Below, piece after piece: positions 40,337-48,699 of a stretch of DNA of 64,000 nt. Source of the DNA: Marivita geojedonensis (GTDB lineage: Bacteria > Pseudomonadota > Alphaproteobacteria > Rhodobacterales > Rhodobacteraceae); NCBI RefSeq assembly GCF_002115805.1, contig NZ_JFKC01000014.1, positions 1-64,000 of the forward strand. The letters are read 5' to 3'. A program made the position numbers and the translations under genes. A model generated the notes under the pieces. That model worked only from the letters and a program-made list of their open reading frames with translations. It had not been told where the DNA came from and searched no databases. Positions within the stretch are counted from its first letter, which is position 1, and each line of letters begins with the position of its first letter.

Positions 40337-40679
40337 GAGTGCCTCCTCTGGCTGGTTGAATGACTTCGAGGCTGGCACGTAGAAATTGTATTTAAGAAGA
40401 AAAATTATCGCTTAAGATGTACGAACGCGAGTTATCCACATTAAGATACATGCATAGGTTGTTCTCTGAACAACTGTCCTCGGGTTATCAACAGAATGAA
40501 AAAATCTGGGGATAACTTTTACAAATCGGAAACAATCGTCGAAACCATCACGATCTGAATCCAGATCGGCAGGCGAATCCCCGGCGTTCAATCCCTTCGT
40601 TCAATCGACGATTCGACCGGATCGCGGCTTGTGCGCGCGGGGTCTTCTTGGGATAGAGGGACAACCTGGGAGGACCGAC
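40337..40679. promoter_or_regulatory. AT-rich regulatory region with DnaA-box-like sites
   Basis: This 343-base gap between the divergent repeat gene and xth has a markedly AT-rich core (about 40390-40540). It contains TTATCCACA (40432-40440, a perfect DnaA-box match), TTATCAACA (40485-40493), and TGGGGATAA (40507-40515, a TTATCCCCA box on the minus strand). Between them is the inverted repeat GTTGTTC-N3-GAACAAC (40458-40474). No gene is visible. The sites may serve DnaA-dependent control or local DNA opening. Confidence 0.45.
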
Positions 40680-41462
40680 ATGAAAATCGCCACGTTCAAC
40701 ATCAACGGCATCAAGGCCCGCCTGCCCGCTCTGACGGACTGGCTGAAGGAAAGCGAACCGGATGTTGCGCTGCTTCAGGAGATCAAGTCGGTTGACGAGG
40801 CCTTCCCGCGCGAGGCGATCGAGGATCTGGGCTACACCGTTGAAACGCACGGACAGAAAAGCTTCAACGGCGTGGCGATCCTGTCCAAACTCCCGCTGGA
40901 GGATGTCACTCGGGGCCTGCCCGGAGACGACAGCGACGAACAGGCGCGCTGGATCGAGGCTACCGTGATCGGCGACACACAGGCTGTACGGGTGTGCGGG
41001 CTCTATCTTCCGAACGGCAATCCGGCGCCGGGGCCGAAATACGATTACAAACTCGCCTGGATGGACCGGCTTGAAGCGCGGGCACGCGACCTTCTGGCCG
41101 ATGAGATGCCTGCCCTTATGGCGGGTGACTACAATATCATCCCGCAGGCCGAGGATGCCGCCAAGCCGGATCAATGGGTCAAGGACGCGTTGTTTCTGCC
41201 GCAATCGCGGGCCGCGTTCCGGCGCATCGTCAACCTGGGGTTCACCGAGGCGTTTCGCGCCCGGACGCTGGGCGGCGGGCATTATTCGTTCTGGGACTAT
41301 CAGGCCGGCGCATGGGAGCGGAACAACGGCATCCGCATCGACCACTTTCTGCTGACGCCAGCCTGTGCCGATCTGATGGCGGATTGCTGGATCGAAAGCG
41401 CCGTGCGCGGACGTGAAAAACCGTCTGACCACGTGCCCGTCTGGGTCCGTCTTGACGCCTGA
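40680..41462 (+). CDS. xth: Exodeoxyribonuclease III
   Basis: 260 residues from the ATG at 40680 (MKIATFNINGIKARLPAL) with GGGAGG upstream. This AP endonuclease/3'-exonuclease works in base excision repair. Catalytic segments are intact: LLQEIK (metal Glu), GDYNIIP, and the C-terminal KPSDHVPVWV with the Asp-His pair. The N-terminal extension of the open frame is not supported. Confidence 0.95.
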   Translation: MKIATFNINGIKARLPALTDWLKESEPDVALLQEIKSVDEAFPREAIEDLGYTVETHGQKSFNGVAILSKLPLEDVTRGLPGDDSDEQARWIEATVIGDTQAVRVCGLYLPNGNPAPGPKYDYKLAWMDRLEARARDLLADEMPALMAGDYNIIPQAEDAAKPDQWVKDALFLPQSRAAFRRIVNLGFTEAFRARTLGGGHYSFWDYQAGAWERNNGIRIDHFLLTPACADLMADCWIESAVRGREKPSDHVPVWVRLDA

Positions 41463-41535
41463 GTACGGAGCGCCTTGCGGAACGACGACCTGCGGCATAC
41501 ATCTTTTTCAAAGTCCACAACCGGAGAGCAGCGCC

Positions 41536-41778
41536 ATGGCCATGCAAGCGCAGGAAATCGAAGACCTGATCCGCGCCGAATTCCCCAACGCGAAGATCAC
41601 GATCACCGATCTTGCGGGCGACGGAAACCACTATGCAGCCGAGGTCATCGACGAGAGCTTCAAGGGCAAGAACCGCGTCCAGCAGCAGCGCGCCGTCTAT
41701 GCCGCCCTGAAGGGCAAGATGGACGGGTCTCAGGGCGAATTGCACGCTCTGGCCCTGACCACAAAGGCCCCCGACTGA
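41536..41778 (+). CDS. bolA: BolA/IbaG family protein
   Basis: 80 residues from the ATG at 41536. The fold signature is clear: IEDLIRAEFPNAKITITDLAG, then FKGKNRVQQQRAVYAALKGKM, and the conserved His in GELHALALTTK. It partners monothiol glutaredoxin in binding [2Fe-2S] clusters and sensing iron. The grxD gene lies 230 bases downstream on the same strand, which supports that pairing. Confidence 0.93.
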   Translation: MAMQAQEIEDLIRAEFPNAKITITDLAGDGNHYAAEVIDESFKGKNRVQQQRAVYAALKGKMDGSQGELHALALTTKAPD

Positions 41779-41881
41779 TGCCTGCGCGGCTTCGGAATAT
41801 CCTGTGGATCGAACGCTCTGCGGATGTCACACAGAGATCGCCGGAGCGCCGTATCACCCCTGCCCGCCCGCAGAGGCGCGC

Positions 41882-42019
41882 ATGATGGGTTTTCTGACCA
41901 ACACCTGGCCGATGTTTGCCGCCATTGGCCTTGTCACCCTAATAACTGTCGGCGCAACAATGCCCTATATCCGCAAGGACCGGAAACGCCGCGAAGAGAT
42001 GGAGCAAGACAATGACTGA
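41882..42019 (+). CDS. 45-residue single-pass membrane protein
   Basis: From ATG 41882 (a GAGG lies 6 bases upstream): one hydrophobic helix ([19 protein letters not shown]) and a basic-acidic cytoplasmic tail ([15 protein letters not shown]). Its last eight bases overlap the grxD start, so the two are translationally coupled between bolA and grxD. The function is unknown. The coupling and clean membrane-anchor layout argue it is a real gene. Confidence 0.6.
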   Translation: MMGFLTNTWPMFAAIGLVTLITVGATMPYIRKDRKRREEMEQDND

Positions 42020-42374
42020 CGCGAAACAGCAGATCGACGAAACCGTGAAATCAAACGACGTGGTGCTTTACATGAAAGGCACCAAATCGATGCCGCAATG
42101 CGGCTTCTCCAGCCGCGTGGCGGGGGTGCTGAATTACATGGGGATCGACTACAAGGACGTGAACGTTCTTGAAGACGAGAACATCCGTCAGGGGATCAAA
42201 GAGTATTCCGACTGGCCGACCATTCCGCAGCTTTACGTCAAAGGCGAATTCGTCGGCGGCTGTGACATCATCACCGAGATGACCCTGTCGGGCGAGCTGG
42301 ACCAGCTTTTCGACGAAAACGGCGTCACCTACGACAAGGACGCCGCCGACAAGATCCGCCAGGCCAACGCCTGA
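42012..42374 (+). CDS. grxD: Monothiol glutaredoxin Grx4 family
   Basis: 120 residues. The CGFS active site ([12 protein letters not shown]) defines the monothiol type that binds [2Fe-2S] with glutathione and BolA. Also present are the [19 protein letters not shown] segment for glutathione binding, and an N-terminal helix. It follows bolA and a small membrane gene in a compact iron-sulfur set, and ends before a strong terminator. Confidence 0.96.
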   Translation: MTDAKQQIDETVKSNDVVLYMKGTKSMPQCGFSSRVAGVLNYMGIDYKDVNVLEDENIRQGIKEYSDWPTIPQLYVKGEFVGGCDIITEMTLSGELDQLFDENGVTYDKDAADKIRQANA

Positions 42375-42399
42375 TCCTTACCGCTTGCTCGACAAGCAA

Positions 42400-42430
42400 A
42401 AAGCCCCGGCTTCTGCCGGGGCTTTCCTGT
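42400..42430. terminator. Bidirectional intrinsic terminator, grxD/zapA
   Basis: AAAGCCCCGGC (42400-42410) pairs with GCCGGGGCTTT (42415-42425), loop TTCT. On the plus strand CCTGTTTT follows. On the minus strand the stem is followed by a run of five T, making a stronger terminator for zapA. Confidence 0.9.
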
Positions 42431-42469
42431 TTTGGGGTGTCAGACCCGAGCGACTGCGGCGCGACGCGC

Positions 42470-42862
42470 CTAGCCGGCCTTCTCTTCGACATCGCGGGCC
42501 AGCGCCTCGGCACGGGCGGCGATTTCCTGAAGGGACTCGGTCACATCGGTCGGCACCACCGGCACCTCGATCCGTTCGGGTTCCGGCGGCGGTGCATCCT
42601 TGAGTGCGCGCAGCTCTGACAGGTATCCCGCCGCGCGGTCTTCGGTCTCACGCAGCTTGTCTTCCAGACCCGCCGTTTTGTCCGCCAGCATCAGACCTGC
42701 CATCAGCAGCATCCGCGCTTCGGGAATCCGGCCAACCTGCTGCGCCAGAACCTGCGCTTCGGTGTCCAGCATCTTGGCAGCGGAATAGAGGTACTGTTCC
42801 TCGCCTTCCTGACAGGCCACGTCAAAGCTGCGGCCTCCGATGGTGATTTCGACTTCGGGCAT
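42470..42862 (-). CDS. zapA: Cell division protein ZapA
   Basis: 130 residues. The N-terminal ZapA fold (VEITIGGRSFDVACQEGEEQ) is followed by a coiled coil (ARMLLMAGLMLADKTAGLED). ZapA bundles FtsZ filaments at the division ring. The C-terminal Pro/Glu tail is extended, as is common in alphaproteobacteria. Its start overlaps the stop of the coiled-coil gene by one base (TGATG), and the stop is served by the terminator at 42400. Confidence 0.92.
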   Translation of the reverse strand: MPEVEITIGGRSFDVACQEGEEQYLYSAAKMLDTEAQVLAQQVGRIPEARMLLMAGLMLADKTAGLEDKLRETEDRAAGYLSELRALKDAPPPEPERIEVPVVPTDVTESLQEIAARAEALARDVEEKAG

Positions 42863-43410
42863 CAGTTCACCTCCTCGGATTGGGCCGCGGCGGCCAGAAG
42901 CGGGTCAAGCGATGCGATGATCGCACGGGTTTCCGCAGCCTCGACCGCGCGGGCGGCGCGCAGCCCCTCAAGCTCGGCCAGCATGGCTTTATTGATCAGG
43001 TGCGGCTCTCCGACGTTTTCGGCCAGCGCCTTGCGCAGCTCGTCATTGGTGGCGCGCAGCATCTCGTTCGACTGGCGCAGGCGCTGCATGTCGAGATCAA
43101 GCGCGGCTACGTCCACGCTGGGGGCAGCGGCAACCGGTGCTTCAGATGCCTGAGCCGCAGCCGCGCGGGCCGCCTCAAGCTCTTCGCGGTGGGATTCATG
43201 CAGCTTGCGGACACGCTCTTCCAGCTGCGCATTGGCAAGCTTTTCGTCCTCAAGCGCCTCGCGCAGCCGGGCGACCTCTTCCGGGTCGATCTCGGGTGTG
43301 ACGGGGGCCGGTGCGGCCTGTGCCGCCCGCTCCTCGATCCGGGCCACGCCCTGGGCCACACGGTCGAGCGCCGCTGTGATCCTGTGTTGAAGTTCATCGA
43401 TCTGGGTCAT
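42862..43410 (-). CDS. Coiled-coil protein encoded before zapA
   Basis: 182 residues from the ATG at 43410 (MTQIDELQHRITAALDRV); the very long upstream frame is antisense to tkt. Almost the whole protein is Ala/Glu/Leu-rich heptad sequence (EEVARLREALEDEKLANAQL; RQSNEMLRATNDELRKAL), with one Ala/Pro interruption. Position and form match the DUF4164-like proteins upstream of alphaproteobacterial zapA, so a division-ring role similar to ZapB is plausible. Divergent from tkt. Confidence 0.82.
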   Translation of the reverse strand: MTQIDELQHRITAALDRVAQGVARIEERAAQAAPAPVTPEIDPEEVARLREALEDEKLANAQLEERVRKLHESHREELEAARAAAAQASEAPVAAAPSVDVAALDLDMQRLRQSNEMLRATNDELRKALAENVGEPHLINKAMLAELEGLRAARAVEAAETRAIIASLDPLLAAAAQSEEVN

Positions 43411-43644
43411 CTGCCTGATCCCCGCTTGTTGTTTGTCCAGCACCGGAGACCGGGGACCAGACAGATTTTTCCTTGCTCTCGAAACGAATCGCTCCGTCCT
43501 CTTAATGTGAAAGTTTAACAATCCGCGCTCAAAAATGCGCCCCCTTATGCACCTGATGCAGGGATGTGCGGCTTGAACTCTGCCGTGACGCTGATAAGAG
43601 CGCAGGGAAACCCCCATCCCTTCCATGATAAGGACGTACGGCCC

Positions 43645-45690
43645 GTGGATATCGAGACCCTCAAAGCCCAGAACCCCGACCATTGGAACAAAGCCGCTGC
43701 AATCCGCGCGCTGACGCTGGATGCCGTGGCTGCGGCGAACTCCGGTCACTCGGGCATGCCCATCGGCATGGCGGACGTGGCGACCGTGCTGTTTGAAAAG
43801 CACCTGAAGTTCGACGCCAGCCGCCCTGACTGGCATGACCGCGACCGGTTCATCCTGTCGGCGGGTCACGGCTCGATGCTCCTCTATTCGCTGCTCTACC
43901 TGTGCGGCGACCCCGAGATCACTCTCGATCAGGTCAAGAACTTCCGCCAGTGGGGCGCAAAAACCGCCGGGCACCCCGAGAACTTCCTCGCCAAGGGCAT
44001 CGAGACCACGACCGGCCCGCTCGGTCAGGGGATCGCCAATTCGGTCGGGTTCGCCATGGCCGAGGAAGCGCTGCGCGCGCGGTTCGGCAAGAAGCTGGTC
44101 GATCACCACACCTATGTGATCGCCGGTGACGGCTGCCTGATGGAAGGTGTCAGCCACGAAGCCATCGGCATCGCCGGGCGTCAGGAACTGTCGCGGCTGA
44201 TCGTCTTCTGGGACAACAACAACATCACTATCGACGGCACGGTTGAACTCTCGGACCGCACCGATCAGGTCGCACGCTTTACCGCGGCCGGCTGGCATGT
44301 GCAGGAGATCGACGGTCACAACCCGGCAGAAATCGACGCCGCCATTGCCGCCGCGAAGAAGGACAAGCGTCCGTCGATGATCGCGTGCAAGACGCATATC
44401 GCACTGGGTCACGCGGCGCAGGACACCTCCAAAGGCCACGGCGCACTGACCAATGCAGACCAGAACGCCGCCGCAAAGGCGGTCTGGGGCTGGACCACCG
44501 GTCCGTTCGAGGTGCCCGCCGACATCAAGACCGCCTGGGAAGCCATTGGCAGCCGGGGCGCCAGCGAGCGCGCCGAATGGGAAACGCGTCTGGCCGGAAT
44601 GTCGGCCTCGCGTCAGGCCGAATTCGCCCGCACCATGGCCGGGGACGCGCCGAAGAAGCTGTCCTCGACCATCAAGGCGCTGAAAAAGCAGATCAGCGAG
44701 ACCGCGCCGAAAGTGGCGACGCGCAAGAGCTCTGAAATGGTTCTGGAAGTGGTCAATCCGATCGTTCCCGAAACCATTGGCGGCTCGGCGGACCTGACCG
44801 GATCGAACAACACCAAGACCGGCGATCTGGGTGTGTTCGATGTCGACAACCGCAAGGGCCGCTATGTCTATTGGGGCATCCGCGAGCACGGCATGGCGTC
44901 GGCAATGAACGGTATGGCACTGCACGGGGGCATCCGGCCCTATGGCGGGACATTCATGTGCTTCACCGACTATGCCCGCCCTGCAATGCGCCTGTCGGCG
45001 CTGATGCGCATCCCAACGGTCTATGTGATGACCCACGACTCCATCGGTCTGGGTGAAGACGGTCCGACCCACCAGCCGGTCGAACATCTGGCGATCAGCC
45101 GCGCGACGCCGAACACTCTGGTGTTCCGTCCGGCCGACACGGTCGAGACCGCAGAGGCGTGGGAAATCGCGCTGACACAGACCAAGACGCCGTCGGTGCT
45201 GTCGCTGACCCGTCAGAACCTCGCCACCGTGCGCACCGAGCACAAGACCAAGAACCTGACGGCGCAGGGCGCCTACGTTCTGGCCGATGCCGAGGGCAAG
45301 CGTCAGGCAATCCTGATGGCCACCGGTTCGGAAGTCGAAATTGCCATGGCGGCGCGTGACATCCTGCAGGCCGAAGGGATCGGCACGCGCGTGGTGTCGA
45401 TGCCGTGCTGGGAGCTGTTCGAGGAGCAGGACGAAGCCTATCGCAAGCGCGTGCTGCCAGGTGGCCCGGTGCGCGTTGCGGTCGAAGCGGGCGTGCGCTT
45501 TGGCTGGGATCGCTGGCTGTTCGGTGAGCGCGGCAAGCGCGAGAAGTCGGGTTTTGTCGGGATGCACGGGTTTGGTGCGTCTGCCCCGGCGGAAACGCTG
45601 TACGAGAAGTTCGGCATCACCGCAGAGGCCGTGGCGCAGAAGGTGCGCGATCTTGTGGAAGGCCGCTGGCAGCCCGATCCGCGCGCGTAA
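43645..45690 (+). CDS. tkt: Transketolase
   Basis: 681 residues from a GTG at 43645 ([20 protein letters not shown]) with AAGGA upstream. Transketolase moves two-carbon units in the pentose phosphate and Calvin pathways with thiamine diphosphate. Key segments: [17 protein letters not shown], the TPP motif [13 protein letters not shown] to [11 protein letters not shown], and the pyrimidine-domain region [19 protein letters not shown]-terminal domain complete. Glycolytic gap lies downstream, as usual for the group, but separated here by two minus-strand genes. Confidence 0.96.
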   Translation: MDIETLKAQNPDHWNKAAAIRALTLDAVAAANSGHSGMPIGMADVATVLFEKHLKFDASRPDWHDRDRFILSAGHGSMLLYSLLYLCGDPEITLDQVKNFRQWGAKTAGHPENFLAKGIETTTGPLGQGIANSVGFAMAEEALRARFGKKLVDHHTYVIAGDGCLMEGVSHEAIGIAGRQELSRLIVFWDNNNITIDGTVELSDRTDQVARFTAAGWHVQEIDGHNPAEIDAAIAAAKKDKRPSMIACKTHIALGHAAQDTSKGHGALTNADQNAAAKAVWGWTTGPFEVPADIKTAWEAIGSRGASERAEWETRLAGMSASRQAEFARTMAGDAPKKLSSTIKALKKQISETAPKVATRKSSEMVLEVVNPIVPETIGGSADLTGSNNTKTGDLGVFDVDNRKGRYVYWGIREHGMASAMNGMALHGGIRPYGGTFMCFTDYARPAMRLSALMRIPTVYVMTHDSIGLGEDGPTHQPVEHLAISRATPNTLVFRPADTVETAEAWEIALTQTKTPSVLSLTRQNLATVRTEHKTKNLTAQGAYVLADAEGKRQAILMATGSEVEIAMAARDILQAEGIGTRVVSMPCWELFEEQDEAYRKRVLPGGPVRVAVEAGVRFGWDRWLFGERGKREKSGFVGMHGFGASAPAETLYEKFGITAEAVAQKVRDLVEGRWQPDPRA

Positions 45691-45699
45691 ACACAACAA

Positions 45700-45726
45700 G
45701 GGCGGCCTCGCGTGTCGGGGCCGCCC
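45700..45726 (+). terminator. GC hairpin after tkt
   Basis: GGGCGGCC (45700-45707) pairs with GGCCGCCC (45719-45726), starting nine bases after the tkt stop. There is no T-run, so it may be only a stabilising or pause structure. Confidence 0.5.
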
Positions 45727-45730
45727 ACCC

Positions 45731-45958
45731 GCGATGCATCGATGCGTCGCCTCCCCAATCCGCTGTCGCCCGGACCTCCTTGCGTCGACGCAAGGACGAA
45801 ACGCGTTGACGCGTTTCAGGCGGCGGATTTGAGATTGCGAGGACCATGCTGCTCCGACGCAGCATAAGAACGGCTTGAGCCGTTTTGGGTGATCGACGCG
45901 CTTTTGGGTTCCAGCAGTCGCTGCGTCGACGCAGCGAGACAACGCGTTGACGCGTTGT
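45731..45958. repeat. Array of paired palindromes
   Basis: Three complete pairs in a row: 45777-45796 + 45798-45817; 45846-45865 + 45869-45884; 45918-45937 + 45939-45958. A lone imperfect palindrome lies at 45731-45750. Each pair has one hairpin mostly with a TCGA core and one hairpin with loop TTGA. The last pair ends 15 bases before the stop of the minus-strand gene at 45973; read from that stop, the order is TTGA-hairpin then TCGA-hairpin, as at the four single-copy sites. Confidence 0.8.
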
Positions 45959-45972
45959 TTGCCCTCTGACCA

Positions 45973-46263
45973 TCAGCGAATATGGGCGTCTCGCCCCATC
46001 GGCCAAGCCCGCTGCGACAGGCTTGGCGGGTCGCGCTGAACGATCAGCCGCACGGGATCACGGTTGCAGAACACCACCAGCTGATCACCATTCTCAACCA
46101 AAGTGAATCCGCGCCGCTGCACCTCGCGCAGAAAGGCATCGCGGCCCACAATCCGCTCCACATCGCGGGCGGATCGGTGGATCACACCACCCCGCCCCAC
46201 CGCCTTGGCAGAAAACACATTGCGCAGCCAAGTGTCGGGATCAAGGTAGTCTGGAATCGTCAT
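45973..46263 (-). CDS. Small uncharacterised protein, Rhodobacterales-type
   Basis: 96 residues from the ATG at 46263 (MTIPDYLDPDTWLRNVFSAK). The mixed alpha/beta pattern includes RSARDVERIVGRDAFLREVQ and FTLVENGDQLVVFCNRDPV. Relatives, as I recall, sometimes carry the label PRAI (anthranilate isomerase), which this short sequence does not support. No motif reveals a function. The last 20 residues read as a Ser/Arg tail that may be a local extension. Its 3' side carries the array of paired palindromes. Confidence 0.72.
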   Translation of the reverse strand: MTIPDYLDPDTWLRNVFSAKAVGRGGVIHRSARDVERIVGRDAFLREVQRRGFTLVENGDQLVVFCNRDPVRLIVQRDPPSLSQRAWPMGRDAHIR

Positions 46264-46308
46264 GCCCCGAGAATGACGCGCTCTTGGTTAAGACAGGCTT
46301 AACGCGCC

Positions 46309-47265
46309 TCAAGCGCCTTTCGGCATCACCGCCGTCCAGATCGGCCCGACGATCTTGACCCCGATCGGGATCAGGATCAGCCCCCAGATGAAGCCCAGCA
46401 CAAAATCGATCCCCGCCGTGATCGCCCATTCCAGAAACGGCTGCCCGGCCCCGTAGGCCACAGCGATATGATGGATTGTCTCCTCCGGCATGTGCCAGCC
46501 CATCTGCGCCACCGAGTGCACGATGATCGACCCGCCGACCCAGAGCATTGCTGCGGTGCCGACCACCGTCAGCGTCTTGAGCAGCCATGGCATGAACTTG
46601 ACGATGCCCCGGCCCAGTGCACGGGTCATGCCCAAGCGCCCGACCTGGCTGAGCCACAGACCCACATCGTCCATTTTCACGATCACGGCCACCGCGCCAT
46701 AGACCCCGAGGGTCACCATGATGCCGACCAGCGCCAAAGTCGCGCCCTGCATCCAGATGTTGCCTTCCTCGATCACCGACAGCGCAATGGTCATGATCTC
46801 GGCCGAGAGGATGAAATCCGTTTTGATCGCGCCTTTGACCTTTTCTTCCTCAAGGTGCAGCGGGTCTTCGATGTCGTGGCTGCCATCCGGGCCACCGGAA
46901 TGGTCGTCATGCGGCATCAGCACATGCACGATCTTTTCCGCGCCTTCGAAACACAGGTAAGAGCCGCCGAGGATCAGCAAAGGCGGGATCATCCACGGCG
47001 CGAATGTCGACAGCAGCAGCGCCGCAGGCAGAAGGAACACCAGCTTGTTGATCAGCGACCCACGCGCGATACGCCAGATGATCGGCAATTCGCGGGCGGG
47101 TTCGAAGCCGTGCAGGTATTTCGGTGTAACCGCCGCGTCGTCGATCAGAACGCCGGCTGTCTTGGACCCGGCCTTGGCCGCCGCTGCGCCGATATCATCG
47201 ACCGAGGCCGCCGCGACTTTGGCGATGCCCGCAACGTCATCGAGAAGGGCCAACAATCCACTCAT
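46309..47265 (-). CDS. DUF808 inner-membrane protein (YedI family)
   Basis: 318 residues. It starts MSGLLALLDDVAGIAKVAAA, the DUF808 signature, followed by KAGSKTAGVLIDDAAVTPKY and about six hydrophobic segments (FLLPAALLLSTFAPWMIPPL; ATLALVGIMVTLGVYGAVAV; AITAGIDFVLGFIWGLILIP). An acidic loop (HDDHSGGPDGSHDIEDPLHL) lies between the first and later segments. No transported substrate is known for the family. It is divergent from gap, 323 bases away. Confidence 0.9.
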   Translation of the reverse strand: MSGLLALLDDVAGIAKVAAASVDDIGAAAAKAGSKTAGVLIDDAAVTPKYLHGFEPARELPIIWRIARGSLINKLVFLLPAALLLSTFAPWMIPPLLILGGSYLCFEGAEKIVHVLMPHDDHSGGPDGSHDIEDPLHLEEEKVKGAIKTDFILSAEIMTIALSVIEEGNIWMQGATLALVGIMVTLGVYGAVAVIVKMDDVGLWLSQVGRLGMTRALGRGIVKFMPWLLKTLTVVGTAAMLWVGGSIIVHSVAQMGWHMPEETIHHIAVAYGAGQPFLEWAITAGIDFVLGFIWGLILIPIGVKIVGPIWTAVMPKGA

Positions 47266-47436
47266 ACCGGTGCTCCGTTATCTGCGTTGCACAAGACATA
47301 GCGTCCGAGACCCCGCGCCGCCAGCACAGACCACCCCGCGCCTGCCGGAAACAGACCTCGAAGCAGACCCCATTCCAGCGAAACGGGGAAATCGGGCGCT
47401 TCGGGCATTATTTCCGATTCCGCAACATCCCATCGG

Positions 47437-47503
47437 TGTTACCGCAAACCATCCCTCGGCGTTAGCGCCATCATGTACCTGACCCACACCTTTTGCGCTA
47501 ACA
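47437..47503 (+). promoter_or_regulatory. LacI-type operator-like sites upstream of first gap
   Basis: Three imperfect matches to the pattern TGTTAGCGTTAACA, which is near-perfect at the second gap gene: TGTTACCGCAAACC (47437-47450), CGTTAGCGCCATCA (47460-47473) and CTTTTGCGCTAACA (47490-47503). The rest of the gap 47266-47588 shows no gene. CceR-type control of central carbon genes is suggested. Confidence 0.4.
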
Positions 47504-47588
47504 TACTGTGAAAACGTGTCTTTTTTACTTTGCGATTGCAGCATACATCCGTATACGACCCTCAATTGCACCTGCAGGAGACACGCAC

Positions 47589-48593
47589 ATGACCGTCACT
47601 CTCGGAATCAACGGTTTCGGTCGGATCGGCCGCTGCACCCTGGCCCATATTGCGGAAAGCTCGCGCAATGACGTCCAGGTGGTCAAGATCAACGCCACCG
47701 GCCCGATCGAGACCAACGCACATCTCCTGCGCTATGACAGCGTACACGGTCGCTTCGGCGGCGAGGTGTCGGTCAAAGGCAACACGATGGATCTGGGCCG
47801 TGGCCCGATGGAGGTCTTCTCGACATATGATCCGCAAGAGCTCGACTGGTCGGGCTGCGACGTGGTTCTGGAATGCACCGGCAAGTTCAACGATGGCGCC
47901 AAGGCGGGAATTCACATGGAGCGCGGCGCGAAATCTGTGCTGATCTCCGCGCCTGCGAAGAACGTTCAGAAAACCATCGTTTACGGCGTGAATCACCGCT
48001 CGCTTGTCGAAGGCGACACGATGATTTCGAACGGGTCCTGCACCACCAACTGCCTTGCGCCGCTGGCCAAGGTGCTGGACGAGGCCTTCGGCATCGAAAG
48101 CGGTATCATGACGACGATCCACTCCTACACCGGGGACCAGCCGACGCTGGACCGTCGGCACAAGGATCTGTACCGCGCGCGGGCTGCCGCGATGGCGATG
48201 ATCCCGACCTCCACTGGTGCCGCCAAGGCTTTGGGTGAGGTTCTGCCGAACCTCAAGGGCAAGCTGGACGGGTCTGCCGTGCGCGTTCCGACGCCGAACG
48301 TGTCCGCAGTCGATCTGACCTTCTACGCGGGCAAGGACGTGACGGTTGATGACGTGAACGAAGTGGTCCGCGAAGCCGCCGCAACCCACATGGGAACCGT
48401 GCTGGGTTACGATCCGGAGCCGAAGGTTTCCATCGATTTCAACCACACCACGCAGTCGTCGATCTTTGCGCCGGACCAGACCAAGGTCGTCGGCAAGCGC
48501 ATGGTCCGCGTGCTGGCATGGTACGACAACGAATGGGGCTTCTCTGCGCGTATGGCTGATGTGGCCGGAGCGATGGGCCGCCTGCTGCACTGA
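47589..48593 (+). CDS. gap: Glyceraldehyde-3-phosphate dehydrogenase, copy 1
   Basis: 334 residues from ATG 47589 with GCAGGAG upstream. Rossmann start [19 protein letters not shown], catalytic Cys in [17 protein letters not shown], His in [15 protein letters not shown], and the C-terminal [15 protein letters not shown]. The residue after the first beta strand pair (KINATGPIETNAHLL) lacks the Asp typical of strict NAD enzymes, so NADP use is possible. It differs from the second copy at 53426 throughout. Confidence 0.95.
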   Translation: MTVTLGINGFGRIGRCTLAHIAESSRNDVQVVKINATGPIETNAHLLRYDSVHGRFGGEVSVKGNTMDLGRGPMEVFSTYDPQELDWSGCDVVLECTGKFNDGAKAGIHMERGAKSVLISAPAKNVQKTIVYGVNHRSLVEGDTMISNGSCTTNCLAPLAKVLDEAFGIESGIMTTIHSYTGDQPTLDRRHKDLYRARAAAMAMIPTSTGAAKALGEVLPNLKGKLDGSAVRVPTPNVSAVDLTFYAGKDVTVDDVNEVVREAAATHMGTVLGYDPEPKVSIDFNHTTQSSIFAPDQTKVVGKRMVRVLAWYDNEWGFSARMADVAGAMGRLLH

Positions 48594-48642
48594 TCCTCGT
48601 GACGCCTGATCAACAGGCGAACAGTTTGCTTCACGGGATTGA

Positions 48643-48676
48643 CCCCGCCCAGACCTGGGCGGGGTTATTCATTTTT
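48643..48676 (+). terminator. Intrinsic terminator after first gap
   Basis: CCCCGCCCAG (48643-48652) pairs with CTGGGCGGGG (48655-48664), followed by TTATTCATTTTT. Confidence 0.88.
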
Positions 48677-48699
48677 GGCGTGGGCGTCGTCCGCGTCGT

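Noticed and set aside
41778-41885. 35-residue frame starting on the bolA stop
   Set aside because: No conserved features; Arg-rich composition is expected by chance at this GC content.
42375-42469. 6S RNA next to zapA
   Set aside because: 6S RNA often adjoins zapA, but only about 95 bases are free and they are occupied by a terminator.
43411-45942. Upstream 844-residue part of the coiled-coil gene's frame
   Set aside because: It lies antisense to tkt; the coiled-coil protein begins at the ATG at 43410.
47562-48590. 342-residue minus-strand frame over first gap; similar frame 53165-54511 over second gap
   Set aside because: Mirror-image shadows of conserved gap coding; both copies show the same artefact.
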